A DNA stretch of 64,000 bases from Prochlorococcus sp. HOT208_60m_813O14 (GTDB taxonomy: Bacteria; Cyanobacteriota; Cyanobacteriia; PCC-6307; Cyanobiaceae), in contig MWOO01000021.1 of NCBI GenBank assembly GCA_002025945.1, positions 1 to 64,000 on the forward strand, written 5' to 3'. Shown here one piece after another: positions 45,820 to 55,448 of the stretch (its first letter is position 1; the number at the start of each line of letters is the position of its first letter). A program made the position numbers and the translations under genes. The notes under the pieces are model-generated. The model saw only the letters and a list, made by a program, of their open reading frames with translations. It searched no databases and was not told where the DNA came from.

Positions 45820-46567
45820 TTTTCTTGTAAGCTCTTGTGGTAATAAGAATAGGATGAAAAACTTCTAAAAACATTGATTGAAGTGTTTTAAAAAACTTCT
45901 CAACTACTTCAACATTGTCGATATGAAATGGATATTCATTTTTTTCTCCTTTATAGAAATACCAATTAAATAAAGCAATAGAATTAGAATCCATAAACTC
46001 ATGGAAGATTTCAATTTGAGAAGCTGGATCAGCAAGATGTTCCAAAACATCGAGGCAAACTATCGTATCAAATTTTGGTATATGTGTATCTTTAATCGTC
46101 TTGCAAAAAGTAAGTTTTTTTTCGACTCCTAATTCCTTAGCCCTGAATTCAACAAAGTTTCTATTAGTTTTATTAATGTCTACAAAAAAAACATGCTCAA
46201 CTTTTGAAGACATAGCATTAGCCAAAGCATGCGTCCCAATCCCTCCTCCAAAATCTAAAACTAAACCTCTAGAAAAACTCTGCTGAAGTTTTAGAGTATC
46301 AGCAATATAGTCCTTGCTTGCGATATGCCAAGCAGCTAAATCAGCTACATGTCGATCTCCAACAATCTCAGTATAAAAATCTGAAATATCATTTAAAGTA
46401 TCTCCAGGATGAGAATTTGCTAAATTCATCTTTGCATTAGCAAGAAATCCATCTAAATTACATTCTTCAATAGATAAGTATTCCATTAAATGTGATTTCA
46501 AATTAAAAGCATTATCTACAAACTCTTTTAATATAAAACTATCGTTTTTCAATTTCTTAGTTTTCAT
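45812..46567 (-). CDS. SAM-dependent methyltransferase, substrate unknown
   Basis: The 251-residue protein has a class I methyltransferase core: motif [15 protein letters not shown] (about 102-115), [10 protein letters not shown] (motif II acidic), and [14 protein letters not shown]. The ~90-residue N-terminal helical extension ([22 protein letters not shown]) is unlike small-molecule enzymes I know. It may modify a lipid, sugar or protein. It is between rpmA and truB, each on the other strand. Confidence 0.75.
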   Translation of the reverse strand: MKTKKLKNDSFILKEFVDNAFNLKSHLMEYLSIEECNLDGFLANAKMNLANSHPGDTLNDISDFYTEIVGDRHVADLAAWHIASKDYIADTLKLQQSFSRGLVLDFGGGIGTHALANAMSSKVEHVFFVDINKTNRNFVEFRAKELGVEKKLTFCKTIKDTHIPKFDTIVCLDVLEHLADPASQIEIFHEFMDSNSIALFNWYFYKGEKNEYPFHIDNVEVVEKFFKTLQSMFLEVFHPILITTRAYKKIR

Positions 46568-46629
46568 TTTTCAATAAAAAAATAATAGGATGTTATTAAA
46601 TCTTTCTCAAAGTATGCTTAATATTTAAG

Positions 46630-47553
46630 ATGGAAGCTAAAGACGGATTCTTAGTAATTAATAAAGTTAAAGGCTGCACCTCACATGATTGTGTTAGACA
46701 AATAAGAAAGTTATTAAATACAAAAAAAGTCGGGCACACAGGAACTCTTGATCCAGAGGTTATAGGTACATTACCGATTGCAATAGGCAATGCAACAAGG
46801 TTTATTCAATATCTTCCTCAGGGGAAAACGTACATAGGACAAATTAAATTAGGTATAAGAACTAACACTGATGATATTCACGGAGAAATTATTAATCAAA
46901 AAAGTTGGCCTAAAATCAGTGATGAGAAATTAGATCAATATTTAAATAAATTTAGAGGAATAATTAAACAAATTCCTCCAAAAGTATCTAGTATTCATGT
47001 CAATGGTGAAAGAGCTTATAAAAAATCCTTTAAAAATGAAAATTTTGAATTGGCACCAAGAGAAGTAAAAATAGATGAACTAATCTTGATGAAATGGGAC
47101 CAAATAAATGGAATCATAGACATAAAAATCAAATGTTCTGCAGGTACATATATAAGAGCAATTGCAAGAGACATAGGAGAAATTCTTAATTCCGAAGGTT
47201 GCCTCCTACAACTAAAAAGAATTTCAGCTTGTGGCTTTGATGAACAAAACTCTATAAAAATATCTGATATCGAAAAAGAGAAGGGGAGGGGAAACTCGAA
47301 AAATTTTATTATTCCAACAATTGCTGCTCTTAATCACATTACAACTTTTGTCTTAAGTAATGAAGAACAAATCAATTTTTGGCAAACAGGAAGAGTAATT
47401 AAAATTGATAATAATTACTTTCATGAAAGCAAATCTTTTGACTATAAAAAACCCATAAAAGTAATAGATAAAAAACAAACACTTCTTGGGATAGGTTTTT
47501 TAAATAAAGATCAATCTTATATAAATCCAAAATTAGTCCTAAATGCCAAATAA
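46630..47553 (+). CDS. truB: tRNA pseudouridine-55 synthase
   Basis: It isomerises U55 in the T-loop of tRNAs. The catalytic Asp is in [16 protein letters not shown]; the [10 protein letters not shown] approach, [12 protein letters not shown], and [15 protein letters not shown] are visible. The 307-residue length includes a C-terminal PUA-like piece. Usual TruB has TGVLP after DPxA; here EVIGTLP, a mild variant. Confidence 0.95.
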   Translation: MEAKDGFLVINKVKGCTSHDCVRQIRKLLNTKKVGHTGTLDPEVIGTLPIAIGNATRFIQYLPQGKTYIGQIKLGIRTNTDDIHGEIINQKSWPKISDEKLDQYLNKFRGIIKQIPPKVSSIHVNGERAYKKSFKNENFELAPREVKIDELILMKWDQINGIIDIKIKCSAGTYIRAIARDIGEILNSEGCLLQLKRISACGFDEQNSIKISDIEKEKGRGNSKNFIIPTIAALNHITTFVLSNEEQINFWQTGRVIKIDNNYFHESKSFDYKKPIKVIDKKQTLLGIGFLNKDQSYINPKLVLNAK

Positions 47554-47556
47554 CGT

Positions 47557-48747
47557 CTATAGGTAATCTTTTCTAAAAGGTTTAATTTGCACACCCCTAT
47601 AAAAATACTTTAATATTCTGTCAGCTTTTTGTCCTCTAGACGCCAGATATTTAGCTCCCCATTGACTCATTCCTACTCCATGACCTGATCCCTGTCCAAA
47701 AACTATCAATTCTTTTTTTGTAGGAAATTTATTGTTAAATTTTTCCTCAAAAAATTTAAATCTCACAAAATTACTGTTGAGGCCTAATCTTTTTCTTAAA
47801 ACCACCCCAGTCATTTGATCAGAACCATAATCCCCAATAAGTTTTACATTTTTCACTCTCCCCGTGCTAGTAATATCTAGAATCTCTATATTTCTTAACC
47901 CTCCAATATTGGGAAATAAATTTGCTAATTCATTACTCGAGAATTTTTTTTGCCATCTTAATTTTGGATTATTTTTATCAAAATCTTTAACACTTGATAA
48001 ATATGGATATTTATTCTTCCATACATCTTGACTATTTTCTGTCATTCCTCCTGAACTGCTATGGAACAAAGCATTAATTAATTTATTTTTATACGTCAAA
48101 ACCAATGATCTTGTACTTTTTACGGCTCTGATAGTTTTATAAGTTCTTGACTCCAAACCATTATAAACTTGATTTTTCTGGGTTGAATCTATATCAAATA
48201 AGTTATTTCCTTTTTGCTTTAAAGCATAAGTTCTAGAGGCTATTGCTTGTGCTTTTAACGCTTCAATAGGCCATTTTGTTGGCATCTCTGAACCCACTAC
48301 ACTACTTAGGTATTTTTCTATTCCTAAAACATTCACCACCAATATTTCAGTATCAAGTACAAAGAGATTAAGCTTACCAGAAAATCTCTTCTGGCCTACC
48401 CATATACCTCTTCCATCAGAAGATCTAACTTGAAATTGTTGATTACTTTTTAAGTCATATTTCTTTTGCATATTTTTATCGAAATATAAAATTTTTCTAT
48501 TTTTCTCATTTTTCAACGTTAAACCTTTTATTTTTTTTCTTGAAAAAGATTTCCCCTCCAAAGTTAATGGAATTGATCTATCTGATCTAATCCTTAAATT
48601 ATTATCTTTTGATATTAATACTCTAATTATTGGCTCTCTAGATGCAAAAACATTCTCACTCTGAAAAAAACAAATAAATAAAATACTAATCAGGCAACAT
48701 TTACTATAATTATTTTTAAATTTAGGTATCACTTTGTTTAAAAACAA
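47557..48747 (-). CDS. SpoIID/LytB domain protein, secreted
   Basis: The 396-residue exported protein has a signal-like N-terminus (KCCLISILFICFFQSENVFA, about 16-36), a beta-rich SH3-like region, then the SpoIID/LytB core: EKYLSSVVGSEMPTKWPIEALKAQA (SVVxxEMP), SRTYALKQ, YNGLESRTYKT, HSSSGGMTE and GSGHGVGMSQWGAKYLA. SpoIID cleaves glycan strands from denuded peptidoglycan; cyanobacterial homologues are thought to act in the cell wall. Its 3' end converges on truB with 3 bases between. Confidence 0.9.
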   Translation of the reverse strand: MFLNKVIPKFKNNYSKCCLISILFICFFQSENVFASREPIIRVLISKDNNLRIRSDRSIPLTLEGKSFSRKKIKGLTLKNEKNRKILYFDKNMQKKYDLKSNQQFQVRSSDGRGIWVGQKRFSGKLNLFVLDTEILVVNVLGIEKYLSSVVGSEMPTKWPIEALKAQAIASRTYALKQKGNNLFDIDSTQKNQVYNGLESRTYKTIRAVKSTRSLVLTYKNKLINALFHSSSGGMTENSQDVWKNKYPYLSSVKDFDKNNPKLRWQKKFSSNELANLFPNIGGLRNIEILDITSTGRVKNVKLIGDYGSDQMTGVVLRKRLGLNSNFVRFKFFEEKFNNKFPTKKELIVFGQGSGHGVGMSQWGAKYLASRGQKADRILKYFYRGVQIKPFRKDYL

Positions 48748-48820
48748 ATGCTTAATTTGCCTAAGTTTGACTAAAAGTCTAGATTTAATCCAGATATAAA
48801 AATAAAAATATCATAAATAA

Positions 48821-49759
48821 GTGAATATCACCTTCTTAGGAACAAGCTCAGGAGTCCCATCCTTAACAAGAAATGTTTCTTCACTAGCACTTAAATTATC
48901 ACAGTCATCAGAAGTTTGGCTTTTTGATTGTGGAGAAGGAACGCAACATCAAATAATGAAAAGCAATATTAAATCTTCTCAAATCAAAAAAATATTTATT
49001 ACACATATGCATGGAGATCATATTTATGGTTTACCTGGACTTTTGGCTACCTTGGGTTTATCGGGAAATAGTAAGGGTATTGAAATTTATGGTCCTTCAG
49101 AGTTACGAAGCTTTATAAATTCTGCACTTAAAAGCAGTTTTTGCAAATTGTCATTCCCATTGCATTTTGTGGAAGTTGAAAATTTTGCATCAAAAAATAA
49201 AATTCTATTTGAAAACAACAAAATAAAAGTACATTGCGCCTGCCTTAAACATAAAATACCTGCTTATGGTTATCGTGTAAGTGAAAAAGATAAGCCAGGT
49301 ATATTTGATATCAAAAAAGCACAGTCCTTAAAAATAGCACCTGGACCAATTTATTCAGAACTGCAACAAGGTAAAAAAGTTATATTAGAAGATGGCAGGA
49401 CATTTGATGGAAAGGAATTTTGTGGACCTCCTAGAGAGGGTGAAAGTTTTGTTTATTGCACAGATACAGTCTTTAGCGAATCAGCCGTCTCACTATCAAA
49501 AAATGCCGATTTACTAGTCCATGAATCGACTTTTTCAGAGGAGGACGAGAACATGGCCTACGAAAAATTACATTCCACAACAATCATGGCTGCCAAAACA
49601 GCATTATTATCGAATACAAAAAAATTAATTATTACTCATTTAAGTCCAAGATATACCAATAAAAATTCAATTACGCCAAGCGATTTGCTTAAAGAGGCTC
49701 AAAAAGTTTTTCCAAATACTCAGCTTGCAAAAGATTTTCTAACTGTAGAAATAAAATAA
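48821..49759 (+). CDS. rnz: ribonuclease Z
   Basis: A zinc endoribonuclease that trims tRNA 3' ends. The metallo-beta-lactamase motif THMHGDHIYGL holds His62, His64, Asp66 and His67; downstream CLKHKIPAYGYR, DTVFSESA and THLSPRY give other ligands. 312 residues. The start is GTG (NITFLGTSSG follows). Divergent from the SpoIID gene. Confidence 0.95.
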   Translation: MNITFLGTSSGVPSLTRNVSSLALKLSQSSEVWLFDCGEGTQHQIMKSNIKSSQIKKIFITHMHGDHIYGLPGLLATLGLSGNSKGIEIYGPSELRSFINSALKSSFCKLSFPLHFVEVENFASKNKILFENNKIKVHCACLKHKIPAYGYRVSEKDKPGIFDIKKAQSLKIAPGPIYSELQQGKKVILEDGRTFDGKEFCGPPREGESFVYCTDTVFSESAVSLSKNADLLVHESTFSEEDENMAYEKLHSTTIMAAKTALLSNTKKLIITHLSPRYTNKNSITPSDLLKEAQKVFPNTQLAKDFLTVEIK

Positions 49760-49791
49760 ACTGCAACAGTTCGTGAGAAGAAGGGTCGTAA

Positions 49792-50394
49792 ATGACCAAC
49801 CCATGGAATAATAGTCTTAGGTTTTCTTTATTGATGTTGATCGAAATGGTTTCTATGTTTTCATCACTACATAAGTCTTTTAAAAGACTATTTATTTTTC
49901 TTCCGTTAATTATTGGTTTACTTATTTATCCAATCTCTGCAAACGCACTTTATCCTAGTGATCCCTCATCAGTTGACGTACTAAAAGATGATCTTCACGG
50001 TGCCGACCTTCATAATACTGAATATGTTAAATATGACTTATCTAATCAAGATTTAGGAGAAGCTAATCTTCAAGGTGCGTATATGAGCGTAACAACTGCA
50101 AAAAACTCTAGTTTTAAAGGAGCTAATATGACAGACCTCATTGCATATGCAACACGTTTTGATAATGCTGATTTTACGGATGCAAATCTCACCAATGGCG
50201 AGCTAATGAAAAGTGTTTTTGATGGAGCAATTATTGATGGAGCTGATTTTACGGATGCAAATCTCGATCTTTCTCAAAGAAAATTATTGTGTGAGAGAGC
50301 TACTGGAACTAACTCACAAACTGGAGTAAATACAATTGATAGTCTTGAATGTACCGGCTTAAAAGGTTACATGCCTCCAAAGCCAAAGGCATAA
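49792..50394 (+). CDS. pentapeptide-repeat protein, exported (lumenal type)
   Basis: A 200-residue protein with a signal region ending ISANA/LYPS (about residue 56; cleavage after ANA is likely). The mature part carries pentapeptide repeats A(D/N)Lxx: GADLH, EANLQG, GANMTDL, NADFTDANLTN, GADFTDANLD. It resembles the thylakoid-lumen TL15/TL17-type proteins. The first ATG gives a long leader; internal Mets (residues 14, 17 or 21) could be the true start. A strong terminator follows at 50431. Confidence 0.85.
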   Translation: MTNPWNNSLRFSLLMLIEMVSMFSSLHKSFKRLFIFLPLIIGLLIYPISANALYPSDPSSVDVLKDDLHGADLHNTEYVKYDLSNQDLGEANLQGAYMSVTTAKNSSFKGANMTDLIAYATRFDNADFTDANLTNGELMKSVFDGAIIDGADFTDANLDLSQRKLLCERATGTNSQTGVNTIDSLECTGLKGYMPPKPKA

Positions 50395-50403
50395 TATTTA
50401 AAT

Positions 50404-50772
50404 CTAACTAACTTCAGAAGGGAAGATATTACCAGGCTCTTTTGAGCCTGGTTTTTTACTGTACCACCATTCTTGTATATCAGAAGAAAATTTCTTTGAA
50501 AAAAGAGTTATGACTGTCTCAACAGGTTTTGATCCAGGCTCCAAAATCTGTACTGAGTAAGATGGGCATTTTCTTGAAGCCATATCAGCAACGAACCTAG
50601 ACCCTATTCTTCTCCAACTAGGCTCCTTACTTCTCCAAGCAAGCCTTGAGCAGGGCCAAGGTAACTCTTCCCTATCATAAAGTCTGCAACATGGTCCAAT
50701 CACCTTATAACTGTACTGACCTCCATAACTTGATTGAACACTGCCAGTCTTGAAAAATTCAAATTTATCCAT
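50404..50772 (-). CDS. conserved picocyanobacterial protein of unknown function, 122 aa
   Basis: A soluble, Cys/Trp/Arg-containing protein: MDKFEFFKTGSVQSSYG, then YKVIGPCCRLYDREELPWPCSRLAW, and SRFVADMASRKCPSYSVQI. Its several cysteines (CC, C, C) lack a regular CxxC, so no metal site is certain. It is just downstream of petF but is separated from it by a terminator. The 3' coding end contains, on the opposite strand, the terminator of the pentapeptide gene. The family is not recognised; I keep this open as unknown. Confidence 0.6.
   Translation of the reverse strand: MDKFEFFKTGSVQSSYGGQYSYKVIGPCCRLYDREELPWPCSRLAWRSKEPSWRRIGSRFVADMASRKCPSYSVQILEPGSKPVETVITLFSKKFSSDIQEWWYSKKPGSKEPGNIFPSEVS
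50431..50457 (+). terminator. rho-independent terminator of the pentapeptide gene, inside the convergent CDS
   Basis: ACCAGGCTC (50431-50439), loop TTTT, GAGCCTGGT (50444-50452), then a T-run: a perfect 9-pair stem. It ends the + strand transcript 37 bases after the stop. It lies within the last codons of the leftward gene 50404-50772, encoding its GSKEPGN segment there. Confidence 0.85.
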
Positions 50773-50775
50773 TTA

Positions 50776-50806
50776 CAAAAAAAAAGCCACCTTCATAGAG
50801 GGTGGC
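50776..50806 (-). terminator. rho-independent terminator of petF
   Basis: On the minus strand, GCCACC (from 50806) pairs with GGTGGC (to 50786) and is followed by a run of nine T. This ends the petF transcript 46 bases after its stop. The T-run reaches to 4 bases before the ATG of the next gene on the same strand. Confidence 0.85.
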
Positions 50807-50851
50807 AGAGAAATAATCAATAATCAACTTAGAAAAGTTAAATTTTTATAA

Positions 50852-51151
50852 TTAGTACAATTCTTCCTCAGCATGAGTTGTAATTGTTACGTCAGATGTT
50901 GGATAAGCAACACAAGTAAGAACAAAACCAGCTTCTAGTTGGTCGTCATCCAAGAAACTTTGATCTGATTGATCAACACTACCTGAAGTAACTTTTCCAG
51001 CACATGTTGAACATGCTCCAGCTCTACAGGAATAAGGAAGGTCGATACCTTGTTCTTCAGCCGCATCGAGGATGTATTGGTCATCAGGTACTTCAATAGT
51101 TGAATTGAGACCTTCACCTTCGTTGATGAGAGTAACTTTGTAAGAAGCCAT
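50852..51151 (-). CDS. petF: plant-type [2Fe-2S] ferredoxin
   Basis: The main photosynthetic electron carrier from photosystem I to FNR and other enzymes. The cluster ligands are Cys42, Cys47, Cys50 and Cys80 in CRAGACSTC...VLTC. Length 99, acidic surface, C-terminal EEELY as expected. A 134-base upstream gap and a strong downstream terminator make it a monocistronic, highly expressed gene. Confidence 0.97.
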   Translation of the reverse strand: MASYKVTLINEGEGLNSTIEVPDDQYILDAAEEQGIDLPYSCRAGACSTCAGKVTSGSVDQSDQSFLDDDQLEAGFVLTCVAYPTSDVTITTHAEEELY

Positions 51152-51285
51152 TTAAATAAAAAATTGTTGGTAATTAATACCTATCAAATACATTTTTAAC
51201 ATCGATTAGGTCGATATGTGGGATTTTGAAGTAAAAAATGACACAATAAAATGTATGAAAGAGTATGCATAAGAAAAACTTATAC

Positions 51286-52197
51286 TTAGGTTGAATTGCT
51301 GGCTTTTTGCGCAGAAATGCATGCCCAATCTTTTCTAGTTGATACATCCAATAATTTCAAGTCATTCTGAATTAATATTTTTATAATTTCATCCTTTTGT
51401 GAATTCAGAATTCCACTAAAAATGACTTCCCCATTGTTTCTCAAGCACTTATAAATATTTGGAATCATTTCTTTTATTACTTCGGCAAGAATATTGCATA
51501 AAACAAAATCAAATTGTTTGAGTTGATTTTTTAAAATTACCTCATTAAAAGATCCCAAATATGTATTTAAATTGTTTAAATTACCAAAATTTAATTGGAA
51601 ATTAGATTTTGTTGAATTTATAGCTAAATAATCATTATCCACTGCACAAACCTCTTTAGCTCCAAGCAATCTTGCGGCGACACTTAAAATCCCGCTACCA
51701 CTCCCAATATCTAATATCTTTTTATCAGAAAACAAAATATTCTCCATTTTTTCCAAGCAAAGATAAGTCGAAGGGTGACTTCCTGTACCAAAGGCTGCAC
51801 CAGGATCAATTTTTATGATTTTTTTATCTTGAAATTTTTCGTTTAGATTCATCCAACAAGGCAATATTAAAAAATAATTTCCTACTAATTCAGGCGCCCA
51901 ATATTTCTTCCAGCTTGTCAACCAATCCTCCTCTTTAATAATACTCCAATCAAAAAATTGATTCTTAGGGGTATTAATGTTTAAAAGTTTGCTAATCATT
52001 TTTTCAAAATCACACCTAAAACTCTCGCCCCAATCATCGACTGGGAGCCATATATTCACCTCTTTTTTATTTTCATTTTTAATTAAATATTCAAATGAAA
52101 AACTAAATATTCCCAGCCCATTTAATTTCCAAATAATAATTTCTTCTAAATCACTTTCTATCAGAAAAGTTAGTTTATACCAATCTTTAATTGCCAT
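51286..52197 (-). CDS. prmA: ribosomal protein L11 methyltransferase
   Basis: It trimethylates lysines and the N-terminus of L11. 303 residues: N-terminal substrate-recognition domain, then the SAM domain with [31 protein letters not shown] and [11 protein letters not shown]. The start at 52197 leads to [12 protein letters not shown], which is normal. It follows serA on the same strand by 18 bases. Confidence 0.93.
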   Translation of the reverse strand: MAIKDWYKLTFLIESDLEEIIIWKLNGLGIFSFSFEYLIKNENKKEVNIWLPVDDWGESFRCDFEKMISKLLNINTPKNQFFDWSIIKEEDWLTSWKKYWAPELVGNYFLILPCWMNLNEKFQDKKIIKIDPGAAFGTGSHPSTYLCLEKMENILFSDKKILDIGSGSGILSVAARLLGAKEVCAVDNDYLAINSTKSNFQLNFGNLNNLNTYLGSFNEVILKNQLKQFDFVLCNILAEVIKEMIPNIYKCLRNNGEVIFSGILNSQKDEIIKILIQNDLKLLDVSTRKDWACISAQKASNST

Positions 52198-52215
52198 TAT
52201 ATAGAGCTGGCCTCT

Positions 52216-53802
52216 TTATAAAGTAACTGGATTAGCGTTGGTAATTCCCTCTACTTCAATAATGGTGTCAAGCAACTTGTTAGGAATTGGATCATCAATA
52301 CTTAGAACCATAACAGCTTCTCCTCTAACAATTTTGCGCCCAACTTGCATCGAGGCAATATTTACATTGTTGCTACCTAATAAAGAACCAAGCTTGCCAA
52401 TTATACCAGGCATATCCCTGTGCCTAGTAACAAGCATGTATCTACTTGGCGATACATTAACAGGATATTGATCAATACTAATAATTCTTAATTCACCATC
52501 AGCAAAAATGCTTCCTGCTACGCTATGGTCCCCATTATCTCCATAAGTAGTTAACTGAAGCGACCCACTAGCAAATTCTGGTCTCGCCTCATCTTTATTC
52601 TCGACTACTGAAATACCTCTTGAATCTGCTTCTAGCGAAGCATTCACATAATTAATCCTATCTCCTAAAGCTTTACTTAGAAGGCCTTTTAGACTAGCTA
52701 TTATTAATGGCTGAGAAGGATGTTGAACAAATTCACCTTGAAGCTTTACTTCTAGTTTCTGTATCTGCCCACCTGAAAGCTGGCTTATCAGCAGACCCAT
52801 TGTTTCAGCCAACTGCAAATGAGGTTTTAGACTATCCATAATATCAGGGCTCAAACCTGGAATATTTACAGCAGTTCTAGCAGATAAACCAAGCAAGACA
52901 TCTCTTATTTGTTCTGCAACATCAACAGCTACATTTTCTTGAGCTTCCCGAGTAGATGCTCCTAAGTGTGGGGTAAGGATAAGATTCTTTTCAACCTTCA
53001 AAAGTGGTGAATTAGATTCCAAAGGTTCTTTAGAAAAGACATCTATTGCAGCACCTGCAATCAATGATTTATTTAACGCTTCAGCTAATGCCTCTTCATC
53101 AATTAAGCCTCCTCGAGCACAATTAATTAATTTTGCGCTACTTTTCATACTTTTAAGGACGTCTATATTTACTAAATTCTCTGTCTCTGGTGTGCGAGGC
53201 AAATGCAAAGTTACATAATCAGATTGTTTAAATAAATCCTCTAGTTCAGATAGTTTAACTAGTATTTGTTGAGCCCTTTCAGTTGAAACAAAGGGATCAT
53301 ATCCGTAAACTTCCATTCCTAATGCATTAGCAACTTTCGCTACATGAGCACCAATTTTCCCTAAACCTACTACACCTAATTTTTTCTTATAAAGCTCATT
53401 ACCAACAAATTTCTTTCTTTCCCATTTACCTGACAAAGTACTACTATTAGCAATTGGAATATGTCTAGATAAAGCCAACATCATAGCTATAGTATGTTCA
53501 GCAGCAGCTATTGTGTTACCCCCTGGAGAATTAACAACAAGAACGCCTTTTTGCGTAGCAGCCTTAACATCTACATTATCAACTCCAACTCCTGCTCTTC
53601 CAATAATTCTCAGTTTACTTGAAGAGTTAATAATTTCTTCAGTCACTTGAGTACCAGAGCGAATCATTAAAGCATCATAATCTTTAATAATGGAAGCTAG
53701 CTCAGAGTTTGAGATTCCTATCTTCTGATCAACCTGAGCAACTTGTGAAAGAATATCGATTCCTGTTTGATCAATTGGATCTGTAATGAGAACTTTTGTC
53801 AT
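52216..53802 (-). CDS. serA: D-3-phosphoglycerate dehydrogenase
   Basis: The first step of the phosphorylated serine pathway. The 528-residue form: NAD domain with GVVGLGKIGAHVA, catalytic RGGLIDEEAL (Arg) and TPHLGASTREAQ (His), an intervening domain (about 320-440), and a C-terminal ACT domain (MLVTRHRDMPGIIGKLGSLLG) for serine feedback. Start and length match the long (type II) bacterial form. Confidence 0.96.
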   Translation of the reverse strand: MTKVLITDPIDQTGIDILSQVAQVDQKIGISNSELASIIKDYDALMIRSGTQVTEEIINSSSKLRIIGRAGVGVDNVDVKAATQKGVLVVNSPGGNTIAAAEHTIAMMLALSRHIPIANSSTLSGKWERKKFVGNELYKKKLGVVGLGKIGAHVAKVANALGMEVYGYDPFVSTERAQQILVKLSELEDLFKQSDYVTLHLPRTPETENLVNIDVLKSMKSSAKLINCARGGLIDEEALAEALNKSLIAGAAIDVFSKEPLESNSPLLKVEKNLILTPHLGASTREAQENVAVDVAEQIRDVLLGLSARTAVNIPGLSPDIMDSLKPHLQLAETMGLLISQLSGGQIQKLEVKLQGEFVQHPSQPLIIASLKGLLSKALGDRINYVNASLEADSRGISVVENKDEARPEFASGSLQLTTYGDNGDHSVAGSIFADGELRIISIDQYPVNVSPSRYMLVTRHRDMPGIIGKLGSLLGSNNVNIASMQVGRKIVRGEAVMVLSIDDPIPNKLLDTIIEVEGITNANPVTL

Positions 53803-53901
53803 TTAAGATTGGTTCTTTAATCTTTTACTTTAACTTAATCTATAGTGTATGTATCTTATTTTGTTAATTTGAATAACACACAAACATTTGAGGATTGAAA
53901 T

Positions 53902-54468
53902 TTGACTAAAAGTATTGTGATATTTGAAGACATTGATAAATGTATCCAGCTCTTTGATGTTTTCAAAGAAAAATCAGTAATGCTCTCTGAAGCTATTTTG
54001 ATCCCACCAATAAGTGAGAAAATATCATCAGACGAAACAGAATTGCTCAATGCGAAAGCAAATATCTTATTCAAATCTCAAAATTTTGAAGATATAAGAA
54101 TCTTAAATCCTAAACTTGATAGAAAGATCAGACAGCAAGATATGAGTAGATGGCTAATGCCATTTGGGTTTATAGCTGGAATAGCTTTTTCAAATATGAC
54201 AAATTTATCTACCTTCAGCTTTCTTGGTTTAAACAACATCGGGGAATCATTAATTGGAGGTCTTTTAGGAATGGGTTCAGGATATTTAGGAAGCATTGTT
54301 TCTTCTGCAAGTATCAACATTAATAGAAATAAAGAGTTAAGATCGATAATTAATTTTAATAAAGAGGGTAAATGGCTTGTTCTACTTGAAAATCAAATTG
54401 GAGCTGAATTACCATGGGCTTTGATAAAACAATCAGAAGCAAAAGATATAATTTTTTTAGAAGGTTAA
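53902..54468 (+). CDS. conserved cyanobacterial membrane-associated protein, 188 aa
   Basis: The N-terminal half is soluble (SIVIFEDIDKCIQLFDVFKEK). The middle has two hydrophobic, glycine-rich segments (about 93-110 and 120-140, MPFGFIAGIAFSNM and GGLLGMGSGYLGSIVSSA), and the end is soluble. It recalls cyanobacterial unknowns with glycine-zipper-like helices. The TTG start has GAGGA about 8 bases upstream (53890-53894). The stop is directly followed by the next ATG, so it forms a unit with the S4 protein gene. Function unknown. Confidence 0.68.
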   Translation: MTKSIVIFEDIDKCIQLFDVFKEKSVMLSEAILIPPISEKISSDETELLNAKANILFKSQNFEDIRILNPKLDRKIRQQDMSRWLMPFGFIAGIAFSNMTNLSTFSFLGLNNIGESLIGGLLGMGSGYLGSIVSSASININRNKELRSIINFNKEGKWLVLLENQIGAELPWALIKQSEAKDIIFLEG

Positions 54469-55260
54469 ATGATTGACTTAAAAGAGATCTTAATAAATTC
54501 AAATTACAAAAAAGAAACTGAGGAATTAATAAATATTGCTAACTTAGCCTACAAACACTGGGAAACTTATTGGACTGGGTTTAATTCAACTTATGTTTGC
54601 GAAGAGATTTTAAAAGATTTTGAAAATTTAAATGATTTCAAATTTTTTATTTATGGAGGATTCTCCTCTTCCCAAAGATCTAGGATAGCTTGCTTTAGAG
54701 GAGATAATATTCCTGAAGAGGATGCGCTAAAAAGCAATTTTCCAGCTCAAGGAATAAATATTAATGGAAATTTTTTATTTGATAATGCTACACAAGACGA
54801 CTTTAGATCCCTCCTAATTGAAAATGGGGTTAATCAAATAAAAGTTGGAGATATATGGACTATTGGCGATAGGGGAGCACAAGGGATAATTGATAATTCA
54901 AATATTAAGCATCTTGATGAAAAGATTTTTTATTTAAGAGACGTAAAAGTAAAAGTTAATGTAGTAGGTATAGATGAATTACAAATACCTTCTGGAAGAT
55001 CAAAAAAACTTGTCAATACAGTAGAAGCTTCAACAAGATTAGATGCTATAGCTTCAGCTGGCTTTAGAGTATCACGAACCAAAATCATTGAAAGGATAGA
55101 AAATGGAATGCTCAGATTAAATGGAAGAAGAGTTAATAAGCCAACAATTAATCTAAAAATTGGCGACAAACTAGAACTTGAAAATAAAGGATTTATTGAA
55201 ATTCTAAATTTAGAAATAACCAAAAGAGAACGATGGAAAGTTAAATTACTTAGAAAATGA
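54469..55260 (+). CDS. photosystem II S4-domain protein (YlmH-like)
   Basis: The 263-residue protein matches the cyanobacterial/plastid PSII S4 family: an N-terminal YlmH-like part (LAYKHWETYWTGFNSTYVCEE, FFIYGGFSSSQRSRIACFRGD), a middle domain and a C-terminal S4 RNA-binding domain (about 185-245, STRLDAIASAGFRVSRTKIIERIENGMLRLNGRRV). YlmH binds ribosomes/tRNA in rescue in Firmicutes; the PSII link is a family name. The ATG abuts the upstream stop, and the tRNA-Val gene follows 49 bases later. Confidence 0.88.
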   Translation: MIDLKEILINSNYKKETEELINIANLAYKHWETYWTGFNSTYVCEEILKDFENLNDFKFFIYGGFSSSQRSRIACFRGDNIPEEDALKSNFPAQGININGNFLFDNATQDDFRSLLIENGVNQIKVGDIWTIGDRGAQGIIDNSNIKHLDEKIFYLRDVKVKVNVVGIDELQIPSGRSKKLVNTVEASTRLDAIASAGFRVSRTKIIERIENGMLRLNGRRVNKPTINLKIGDKLELENKGFIEILNLEITKRERWKVKLLRK

Positions 55261-55309
55261 AACGCAACCTGCTATTTTCTTATAAGGGGGATTAAAAATT
55301 CCTCAATTG

Positions 55310-55381
55310 GGGCGATTAGCTCAGTGGTAGAGCACTACCTCGACACGGTAGTGGCCACTGGTTCGAATCCAGTATCGCCCA
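55310..55381 (+). tRNA. tRNA-Val (GAC)
   Basis: Full cloverleaf: acceptor GGGCGAT pairs with ATCGCCC, D-arm GCTC-AGTGGTA-GAGC, anticodon stem CTACC/GGTAG with loop TCGACAC (anticodon GAC), T-arm ACTGG-TTCGAAT-CCAGT. The variable loop is five bases, and the discriminator is A. CCA is not encoded. Confidence 0.96.
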
Positions 55382-55448
55382 TTAAAACTTTTAACGAACT
55401 AAGTTATATCCACAGAAAATAATTTCATTTTTTAGATTATTAAAAAAG

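Noticed and set aside
49758-49790. Small RNA-like element with AACTG/CAGTT hairpin before the pentapeptide gene
   Set aside because: The stem is five pairs and directly precedes a purine-rich ribosome-binding stretch; it is simply the leader of the gene.
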